Assembly (NCBI GenBank): GCA_946481495.1 | Contig: CAMLNW010000163.1 | Coordinates: forward strand, 1 to 6,541 | Reading direction: 5' to 3' | DNA length: 6,541 bases | Source: an uncultured Actinomycetes bacterium | GTDB taxonomy: Bacteria; Actinomycetota; Thermoleophilia; Solirubrobacterales; Thermoleophilaceae | Part shown: positions 1 through 5,286 of the stretch, one piece after another | Numbering within the stretch: position 1 is the stretch's first letter | How the letters are laid out: every line of letters begins with the position of its first letter | Translations under genes and position numbers: made by a program | The notes under the pieces: model-generated | The model's input: only the letters and a program-made list of their open reading frames with translations | Told to the model about the DNA's origin: nothing | Databases searched by the model: none

Positions 1-1961
1 TGTCCAACGTGTCGTTCGGCGTGTCGCCGGGCGCTCGCGCGGTCCTCAACTCGGTCTTCCTGCACCACTGCGTCGAGGCCGGGCTCGACCTGGCGATGGT
101 CAACCCGAACCACATCACGCCCTACGGCGAGATCCCGGACAACGAGCGCGAGCTGGTCGACGACCTCGTCTTCAACCGCCGCGAGGACGCGCTCGAGCGG
201 TTCATCGGTCACTTCGAGTCCAAGGGCGACGACGCCGAGGCCGAGGTCGCCGACCCGACCGCCGGGATGGAGCCCGAGGAGGCGCTGCACTGGCACATCC
301 TGCGCCGCAAGCGCGACGGCGTCGAGGCCCAGATCGACAAGTCGGTCGAGAAGATCGGCGCCGTCCCGACGCTCAACCAGGTGCTGCTGCCGGCGATGAA
401 GGAGGTCGGTGACAAGTTCGGCGCCGGCGAGCTGATCCTGCCGTTCGTGCTCCAGTCGGCCGAGGTGATGAAGCGCGCCGTGGCGCAGCTCGAGAACTAC
501 CTCGAGCGGATGGAGGGCCACACCAAGGGCAAGGTCGTGATCGCGACCGTCTTCGGCGACGTGCACGACATCGGCAAGTCGCTCGTCAACACGATCCTCA
601 CCAACAACGGCTACACGGTCATCGACCTCGGCAAGCAGGTCCCGGTCGACACGATCATCGAGGCTGCGGTCGAGAACGACGCCGACGCGATCGGCCTCTC
701 GGCGCTGCTCGTCTCGACCTCGAAGCAGATGCCGATCTGCGTCCAGGAGCTGCACTCGCGCGGGCTCGACTTCCCGGTGCTGGTCGGCGGCGCGGCGATC
801 AACCGCGACTTCGGCCGGCGGATCCTCTATCCGGGCGGCCGCGACTCCGACGACGTCTACGACGCCGGCGTCTTCTACTGCAAGGACGCCTTCCAGGGGC
901 TCGACACGATGGACGCGCTGATCGACGGCGACGCCCGCACGGCGCTGGTCGAGAAGATCCGCGGCGAGGCCAAGGAGCTGCGCGAGAAGCCGGTCGTCGT
1001 CGACGACTCGCCGCCGGTCACCGACGACAGTGTGCGCTCCAAGACACGCACCGACACGCCGATCCCGGCGCCGCCGTTCTGGGGCGTGCGTGAGATCGAC
1101 GTCCCGTTCGAGGAGGTATTCCCCTACCTCGATCGCCACGTGCTGTTCAAGCTGCACTGGGGCGGGCGTGGCAAGAAGGGGGAGGAGTGGCGCCAGATCG
1201 TCGAGGGTCACGATGGCGACGAGGGCTTCCGGCCGAAGCTCGAGCGGATGTGGCGCGAGCAGGACTACCTCGAGCCCAAGGCCAGGATCGGCTACTTCCC
1301 CTGCAACAGCGACGGCAACGACCTCGTGATCTTCGACCCCGAGGACCACGACCGCGAGATCGAGCGGCTGACCTTCCCGCGCCAGCCGAAGCACGACCGC
1401 ATCTGCCTCGCCGACTTCTACCGCCCGCTCGACTCCGGCGAGCGCGACGTCGTCGCCCTCCAGGGCGTCACCGTCGGCCCGAAGTCGACCGACCGCCTCG
1501 CCGAGCTCGAGGCCGCCGGCGAGTTCTCCGAGCAGCTGTTCGTTCATGGTCTCGCCGTCCAGTCAGCCGAGGGATTGGCAGAGTGGCTGCACGCTCAAGC
1601 TCGCAACGAGCTAGGGATCGAAGCCGACCAGGGCCGCCGCTACTCCTGGGGCTACCCCGCCTGCCCCGACCAGTCCGAGCACGAGAAGGTCTGGCGCCTG
1701 CTCGACCTCGAGGAGATCGGCATGTACCTCTCCGACGGCTTCGCGGTGATGCCCGAGCAGTCGACCGTCGCGATCGTCGCCCATCACCCACAGTCGGTCT
1801 ACTTCGGCATGAAGTCGGGCTTCATCCCCAAGGACAAGGCCCCCGACGAGCTGATCGCCGGCACCGACCGCGGCGGCGCCCTCCCACCCGAGGACGAGGC
1901 CCGCGACGGAGCCGTCGAGTCCGAGGCCGTCGACCGGGCGCCAGACGAGACGCCTGCCTAG
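1..1961 (+). CDS. metH: Cobalamin-dependent methionine synthase, 3' part (5' end outside window)
   Basis: MetH transfers a methyl group from 5-methyltetrahydrofolate through cobalamin to homocysteine, giving methionine and tetrahydrofolate in the cytoplasm. The reading frame is already open at the left edge: the first full codons (from 3) read SNVSFG, a conserved strand of the pterin-binding domain, so the GTG at 9 is internal. Domains in order: end of the folate domain (to about 140); B12 helical cap (about 237-520) with GDKFGAGELILPFVLQSAEV at 408-467; B12 Rossmann domain with the lower-ligand motif DVHDIG at 558-575, SALL at 699-710 and VGGAAIN near 783; a Pro/Thr-rich linker near 1010-1065; then the AdoMet reactivation domain with RYSWGYPACPD at 1638-1670 and HPQSVYF at 1785-1805. 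By eye the spacing matches E. coli MetH (Asp757, His759), with Thr where E. coli has Ser810. An acidic tail of about 35 residues follows the last conserved motif. Whether the homocysteine domain is present cannot be seen. Confidence 0.96.
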   Translation, partial: SNVSFGVSPGARAVLNSVFLHHCVEAGLDLAMVNPNHITPYGEIPDNERELVDDLVFNRREDALERFIGHFESKGDDAEAEVADPTAGMEPEEALHWHILRRKRDGVEAQIDKSVEKIGAVPTLNQVLLPAMKEVGDKFGAGELILPFVLQSAEVMKRAVAQLENYLERMEGHTKGKVVIATVFGDVHDIGKSLVNTILTNNGYTVIDLGKQVPVDTIIEAAVENDADAIGLSALLVSTSKQMPICVQELHSRGLDFPVLVGGAAINRDFGRRILYPGGRDSDDVYDAGVFYCKDAFQGLDTMDALIDGDARTALVEKIRGEAKELREKPVVVDDSPPVTDDSVRSKTRTDTPIPAPPFWGVREIDVPFEEVFPYLDRHVLFKLHWGGRGKKGEEWRQIVEGHDGDEGFRPKLERMWREQDYLEPKARIGYFPCNSDGNDLVIFDPEDHDREIERLTFPRQPKHDRICLADFYRPLDSGERDVVALQGVTVGPKSTDRLAELEAAGEFSEQLFVHGLAVQSAEGLAEWLHAQARNELGIEADQGRRYSWGYPACPDQSEHEKVWRLLDLEEIGMYLSDGFAVMPEQSTVAIVAHHPQSVYFGMKSGFIPKDKAPDELIAGTDRGGALPPEDEARDGAVESEAVDRAPDETPA

Positions 1962-1975
1962 CTTTCCCGGCTAGG
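1957..1975. terminator. Short inverted repeat over the metH stop codon, possible weak terminator
   Basis: The perfect 6-bp arms CCTAGC (1957-1962) and GCTAGG (1970-1975) enclose a 7-nt loop and overlap the metH TAG at 1959-1961. The repeat lies in the 37-nt gap between two convergent genes, where a bidirectional terminator would be expected. There is no U-tract on either side and the stem is short, so this is a weak candidate. Termination here could equally be Rho-dependent. Confidence 0.25.
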
Positions 1976-1998
1976 GATTGGGGGTTGCTTCCCGTGAG

Positions 1999-2187
1999 TC
2001 AGTAGCCGCGGCGACTCTCCACCAGTGCGCGGCGGATCGTGCGCAGAGCCTTGGCGATCGTGCGGTCCGCGTGCTCCTGGCGTTCCTTCGAGGTCCTCAA
2101 CACCTCTTTGGTTTGCGCAACCAAGGCATCGTATGCGCGCTGCTGCACATCGTCGGTATCCCGAGTTCCTGCCATCTCAACCTGCAT
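1999..2187 (-). CDS. Small charged helical protein of unknown function (62 aa)
   Basis: I do not recognise a family. The protein is rich in Arg, Glu, Gln, Asp and Ala, has no Pro, Cys or Trp and only one Gly beyond the start region, and should be almost entirely helical and soluble. Ile44, Leu48, Ile51 and Leu55 fall in a 4-3-4 pattern, suggesting a short coiled coil near the C-terminus. The ATG at 2185-2187 lies one base after the TAA of the upstream small membrane-protein gene (TAATATG), and a GGGGA sits about 9 nt before it, so translational coupling is likely. A second ATG four codons in, before AGTRDTD, is possible but has a poorer ribosome site. The tight junction suggests the product works with its neighbour, whose coiled coil it might bind; that is inference. 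It could also be a lineage-restricted gene. Confidence 0.68.
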   Translation of the reverse strand: MQVEMAGTRDTDDVQQRAYDALVAQTKEVLRTSKERQEHADRTIAKALRTIRRALVESRRGY

Positions 2188-2188
2188 A

Positions 2189-2536
2189 TTAGCTATCCCC
2201 TTCGTTGTCCGCGTCGACGAGCGGCTCGCCCCAGACGCTCAGCAGCGACTCGAGCGCGGCGATCGTCGCCCGCTGTTGGCCGATCGTGTGCTCGAGCGTC
2301 TCTATCTCTCGGATGACTTCGTCCGCCGTCGTGTCCGAAACCTCGAATGGGCCAGCGCGCTTGAGCCAGTGACCATGTCTTACACGGACTGTTATCGATC
2401 CCAGGACGAAGAGCCCGCAGGCCAACAACACCACTGCAGCGACGCTGATCAATAGGCGTCCGATCAGGAGCATTGCGTCGCTGTCGAACAGCAACTCCAG
2501 GACGGTCAGGTCGGTTCGCAGGCACTCACGGGGCAT
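2189..2536 (-). CDS. Small single-pass membrane protein with coiled coil, unknown function (115 aa)
   Basis: No family is recognised. Residues about 23-50 form one hydrophobic membrane segment (from MLLIGRLLIS). A short basic stretch (RVRHGHWLKR) follows, which by the positive-inside rule puts the C-terminal part in the cytoplasm. Residues 74-99 are a regular heptad series: Val74, Ile78, Leu81, Ile85, Gln88, Ile92, Leu95, Leu99, so an oligomeric coiled coil is well supported. The tail is acidic (VDADNEGDS). The ATG at 2534-2536 gives 115 residues; an internal ATG at 2471-2473, right before the membrane segment, would give 94. The upstream ATG has no well-spaced Shine-Dalgarno but lies six bases after a -10-like TAGCTT. 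The gene sits 75 nt after the SGNH gene on the same strand and overlaps nothing, and its stop is one base before the 62-aa gene. GC3 looks lower than in the flanking genes. An overlapping frame at 2193-2525 lacks any protein-like pattern and was discarded. Confidence 0.72.
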   Translation of the reverse strand: MPRECLRTDLTVLELLFDSDAMLLIGRLLISVAAVVLLACGLFVLGSITVRVRHGHWLKRAGPFEVSDTTADEVIREIETLEHTIGQQRATIAALESLLSVWGEPLVDADNEGDS

Positions 2537-2611
2537 TCCCCGAAGCTAGGACAGGCTGTGCAACAGCAGACCGCCTGACAGTGACAGTCGCGTGCGGCTC
2601 CGCCCTCCGAG
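2537..2611. other. 75-nt gap between the SGNH gene and the small-gene pair
   Basis: Besides the -10-like element, the gap holds a small inverted repeat, GCTGT (2555-2559) and ACAGC (2563-2567) with a 3-nt loop, and a short tandem GACAGT GACAGT near 2576-2588. No U-tract follows the repeat, so I do not call a terminator. No coding pattern is visible. Confidence 0.4.
2543..2548 (-). promoter_or_regulatory. Possible -10 element for leaderless transcription of the small-gene pair
   Basis: On the minus strand TAGCTT matches the actinobacterial TANNNT -10 pattern. It is followed by six bases (CGGGGA) and then the ATG at 2536, which is the spacing seen when transcription starts on the A of the start codon. 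No convincing -35 is visible at 16-18 nt. This would let the two small genes be expressed independently of the MBOAT-SGNH genes. A six-base match of this kind is weak evidence on its own. Confidence 0.25.
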
Positions 2612-3730
2612 CTATTCGCCCAGCTTGGTACGGCCGTCGGTCTTCGGTGGCTCTGGCGCGGCGCCCTTCAGCGCCGGGTAGTCCTCGGCCATGGCGGCTA
2701 GGACGAGGCCGGCGGGAACCTCGGCGCCCTCGCGGTTGAAGTGGATGCCGTCGGACTGGCGGCCGAGGACCTTGCGGCCGTTTACCTCGACCTCGTCGGA
2801 GTACTGGCCGTTGCCGATCGTGGAGAAGATGTCGACGTAGCGGGCACCCTCGACCGACTCCGCCGCCCGCTTGACCGCGCGGTTCTGGGAGCGGTAGATC
2901 TCGTTGTAGGTCTGGTCGCGCGCGGTCGGCGGGGGAACCCAGTAGACGGGGCGCTTGCCGTCGCCGCCGAGCGGCATGGTCATCCAGGGCACGCCCGCCG
3001 CCGAGCCGGGCGCGAACAGCTCGCCGTCGACATCGACGTTGAAGCCGTCATTGGCGCCGATCAGCATCACGACTGCGTCGGGGTCGCGCGACGACATCTC
3101 CTGCTGGGCGTTGAGCTCCCAGTTGAAGAAGCCGGGGTTGGTCAGCGCGGTGCCGTTGCGGGCGACGGTCTCGACGTCGAGCAGGTCGTCGGTGTCGAGG
3201 TCGGCCATCTTCAGGCCGACGAGGTCGGCCTCCGAGTCGCCGGTGACGAGCAGGTCGAGCGGTTGGCCGGCGGTCGGTTGGCGCCAGACCGGCTTCGCCT
3301 CGCGCTTTGCCCTCTTCCTCAGGATCGCCGCCGAGCCGGTCTCGAGCTCGGTGCCCGAGGCCGTCTTGCTCTCCTGTCCGAAGGCGGCGTCGAAGCCCTT
3401 GCGCGGCTCGTTGAGCTGGAGGAAGCCGGTCACGTCGGCGAGTGGCCGGGCGACCGACAGCGTGATGTCGCGCGTCGTGCCGAGCTTCATCCCCTCGCCG
3501 GCGCGCACCATCGCGTCGGCGTTGAAGATCGCCGCGGTTAGCAGCGCCACCAGCACCACGAGGAAGACGCGGCCGGCGGGCATCGCCAGGGTCGGGTCCT
3601 CTGGGTCGCCGATGCCGGGGTGGGAGGGGTCGTGGACGTTCGGCTGGCCGCCGATCGGCTCGTGGTCGGAGAGCTGCTCGCGGCGATGCTCGCGCTCCTC
3701 GTCGTGTCGCTGTCGTCGGCGGTCGTCCAT
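2612..3730 (-). CDS. Membrane-anchored SGNH/GDSL-type protein (DUF459-like), partner of MBOAT acyltransferase
   Basis: This looks like an SGNH-fold hydrolase or acyltransferase acting outside the membrane. The catalytic blocks are all present: GDSEAD with Ser166 as nucleophile, Gly193 in RNGTALT, Asn227 in GANDGF, and Asp327 and His330 in DGIHFNREG. The layout, with a closing DGIHF block, resembles DUF459. A 50-residue N-terminal stretch very rich in Arg, Glu, His and Asp comes first, then one membrane segment at about 54-70 (VFLVVLVALLTAAIF), giving a cytoplasmic tail and an exported catalytic domain. The ATG at 3728-3730 follows the MBOAT stop by a single base, which argues for this start and for coupled translation; an internal ATG at 3581-3583 (residue 50) would remove the charged tail. 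In the alginate and related systems such proteins (AlgJ/AlgX) work with an AlgI-type MBOAT to O-acetylate polysaccharide. That role is inferred from gene pairing; the polymer and acyl group are unknown. Confidence 0.9.
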   Translation of the reverse strand: MDDRRRQRHDEEREHRREQLSDHEPIGGQPNVHDPSHPGIGDPEDPTLAMPAGRVFLVVLVALLTAAIFNADAMVRAGEGMKLGTTRDITLSVARPLADVTGFLQLNEPRKGFDAAFGQESKTASGTELETGSAAILRKRAKREAKPVWRQPTAGQPLDLLVTGDSEADLVGLKMADLDTDDLLDVETVARNGTALTNPGFFNWELNAQQEMSSRDPDAVVMLIGANDGFNVDVDGELFAPGSAAGVPWMTMPLGGDGKRPVYWVPPPTARDQTYNEIYRSQNRAVKRAAESVEGARYVDIFSTIGNGQYSDEVEVNGRKVLGRQSDGIHFNREGAEVPAGLVLAAMAEDYPALKGAAPEPPKTDGRTKLGE

Positions 3731-3731
3731 G

Positions 3732-5129
3732 TCAGAACTGGAAGTAGATGAACGGGGCCACGCCCTGCTGCCCGACGGCCGCGTCGGCGATCACGATCAG
3801 TGCGCCAAGCGCCAGGCCTTGCGCCAGCGCCGGCCGCAGCACGAACCAGCGCTCGGCGCGCTGCCAGAAGTCGCGCGGCACCGCCTGGATCGCTACGGCG
3901 CCCACGGTCAGCGCCACCAGCACGGGTGTGACCAGCGGCGACGGCCCGCCGGCGCCGATCTGCCCAAGTACGCCGAAGGCGGTGCTGAGATCCGGCGAGC
4001 GGAAGAACACCCAGGCCAGGCAGACGACGTTGAAGGTGATCGCCCAGGCCAGCCAGCGCGGCAGGTGAACCCGCGGATAGCGCTCGCCGAGCCAGCGCTC
4101 GCCCGCCAGCGCGCTGCCGTGGATGCCGCCCCAGATCAGGAACGTCCACGCCGCGCCATGCCAGAGACCGCCGAGCACCATCGTCAGCATCAGGTTGATG
4201 TACGTGCGGCGCGTTCCGCGCCGGTTGCCGCCGAGTGGGATGTAGAGGTAGTCGCGCAGCCAGCGCGACAGCGTCATGTGCCAGCCATGCCAGAACAGGC
4301 GCAGACTGGTGGCCAGGTAGGGGCGGTCGAAGTTCTGCGGCAGCCGGAAGCCAAGCAGCAGCGCGAGCCCAATCGCCATGTCGGTGTAGCCGGAGAAGTC
4401 GCAGTAGATCTGGGCGGCGAAGCCGTAGATGGCGAGCAGCGTCTCGAGCCCGGAGTGGGCGCCCGGATCCGAGAACACCGGGTCGACAATCCGCCGCGCC
4501 AGCTCGTCGGCGACGACGGTCTTCTTGAGCAGGCCGCCGGCGATCAGGAAGATCCCAGGCCCGGCGAGCACCTTGCGCGGGTCGCGCGGGGTCTTCAGCT
4601 GCGGCACGAACTCGCCGACGCGGACGATCGGCCCCGCGACGATGTGCGGGAAGAACGCCTGCAAGATCGCGAAATCCATCAACGCCACAGGGCGCTGATC
4701 GCCGCGATACACGTCGACGACGTACGAGATCGACTGGAAGGTGAAGAACGAGATCCCGATCGGCAGCACGATCTGGGTCACCGGCAGGCTGGCAATCCCG
4801 ACCGAACTGAGCGCGTCGTCGACTGAGCCGACGAAGAAGCCGAGGTACTTGAAGATCCCGAGGAGCGTCAGGTTTGCCGCCACCGCGATGGCTACCCACT
4901 GCTTGCGCTGCGCGGGGGTCTCGGCGCGCGCTACTGCGTTGGCGAACACCGTGTTGACGACCGTCGAGCCGATCAGCAGCAGCACCCAGCGCCAGTCCAA
5001 CCAGCCGTAGAAGACCCACGACGCACCCAGGATGAACGGCCGCCAGGCACGCGGGTGCGGCATCAGCAGCCAGGACAGGAACAGAACGACCGTGAAGAAG
5101 GCCGCAAACTCGATTGTTGGGAATGTCAC
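3732..5129 (-). CDS. MBOAT family membrane O-acyltransferase, AlgI-like
   Basis: This is a polytopic membrane O-acyltransferase that would take an acyl group, usually acetyl, from the cytoplasmic side and pass it to an exported glycan or to a partner protein. Family hallmarks are visible in order: FKYLGFF (93-99), LPIGISFFTFQSISYVVDVY (122-141), FFPHIVAGPIVR (159-170), YCDFSGYTDMAIG (242-254), LFWHGWHMTLSRWLRDYLYI (278-297) followed by PLGGNR, and GGLWHGAAW (320-328). In the last, His324 corresponds to the conserved catalytic histidine of AlgI and DltB. The protein ends in PFIYFQF, a common end for AlgI-type members, and its 465 residues fit the family. The start is a GTG at 5127-5129; a GAGG lies about 13 nt upstream, slightly far, and Met23 would cut into the first membrane segment. 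Transcription runs toward the SGNH gene one base away, the usual MBOAT plus SGNH arrangement. The substrate cannot be read from sequence. Confidence 0.95.
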   Translation of the reverse strand: MTFPTIEFAAFFTVVLFLSWLLMPHPRAWRPFILGASWVFYGWLDWRWVLLLIGSTVVNTVFANAVARAETPAQRKQWVAIAVAANLTLLGIFKYLGFFVGSVDDALSSVGIASLPVTQIVLPIGISFFTFQSISYVVDVYRGDQRPVALMDFAILQAFFPHIVAGPIVRVGEFVPQLKTPRDPRKVLAGPGIFLIAGGLLKKTVVADELARRIVDPVFSDPGAHSGLETLLAIYGFAAQIYCDFSGYTDMAIGLALLLGFRLPQNFDRPYLATSLRLFWHGWHMTLSRWLRDYLYIPLGGNRRGTRRTYINLMLTMVLGGLWHGAAWTFLIWGGIHGSALAGERWLGERYPRVHLPRWLAWAITFNVVCLAWVFFRSPDLSTAFGVLGQIGAGGPSPLVTPVLVALTVGAVAIQAVPRDFWQRAERWFVLRPALAQGLALGALIVIADAAVGQQGVAPFIYFQF

Positions 5130-5243
5130 GTTGGAGAGTTCGCCTCGGACAGGCGTGAGAAGGCCGTCTTCTAAATCTTCGCCATCTGGATAAAGACCCC
5201 TGGCGAGGGCGATCTTAGGTTGATGAGGTCCGATTCCCCCGAT

Positions 5244-5266
5244 CCGGCGGCGTTGTGCGCCGCCGG
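5244..5266 (+). promoter_or_regulatory. Perfect GC-rich hairpin in the amt leader
   Basis: The arms CCGGCGGCG (5244-5252) and CGCCGCCGG (5258-5266) are exactly complementary over 9 bp with a TTGTG loop. The stem ends three bases before the AAGGAG ribosome site. No U-run follows, so a simple intrinsic terminator is unlikely. The position suits control of ribosome access, transcript stability, or protein binding, but no regulator is identified. Confidence 0.5.
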
Positions 5267-5269
5267 CCC

Positions 5270-5275
5270 AAGGAG
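5270..5275 (+). promoter_or_regulatory. Shine-Dalgarno of amt
   Basis: AAGGAG lies 11 nt before the ATG at 5287 and is the strongest ribosome-binding site in the window. It fixes the amt start, which also places a signal peptide at the N-terminus. Confidence 0.75.
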
Positions 5276-5286
5276 AGCCTCACACG

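Larger units (their letters stand above)
5130..5286. promoter_or_regulatory. Divergent intergenic region between MBOAT and amt genes
   Basis: These 157 bases must hold promoters for both directions. Visible structure includes CGCCT/AGGCG at 5141-5155 (5-nt loop), AGAAG/CTTCT at 5158-5172 (5-nt loop), and TCGCCA (5179-5184) with TGGCGA (5201-5206) separated by 16 nt. Any of these could be operator half-sites. For amt, TAGGTT at 5216-5221 fits TANNNT but lacks a clear -35. I see no convincing GlnR or AmtR type nitrogen-regulator box by eye. Part of the region is noticeably more AT-rich than the genes, as expected for promoters. Confidence 0.45.

Noticed and set aside
1187..2005. 272-codon plus-strand frame overlapping the end of metH
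   Set aside because: It is an off-frame Arg/Pro-rich translation; the metH reactivation-domain motifs are in the other frame.
2039..2455. 138-codon plus-strand frame opposite the two small genes
   Set aside because: It would overlap both minus-strand genes, lacks a recognisable pattern, and the minus-strand pair has a coupled junction, a membrane segment and a clean heptad repeat.
2193..2525. Alternative 110-codon minus-strand frame with GTG start over the small membrane-protein gene
   Set aside because: The product is Arg/Pro/Asp-rich without structure; the 2189-2536 frame encodes a plausible membrane coiled-coil protein.
2741..3541. 266-codon plus-strand frame antisense to the SGNH gene
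   Set aside because: The SGNH catalytic blocks on the minus strand explain this region; the antisense product is Val/Ala/Gly/Arg-rich without motifs.
2955..4826. 623-codon open frame on the plus strand, antisense to the MBOAT and SGNH genes
   Set aside because: It is low-complexity, spans the junction of two genes with clear family motifs on the other strand, and shows no domain or membrane pattern. Long antisense frames are expected in high-GC DNA.
3538..5019. 493-codon open frame on the minus strand in another frame over the MBOAT gene
   Set aside because: It is an Arg/Ala-rich translation typical of an off-frame reading; the MBOAT motifs are in the frame ending at 3732.
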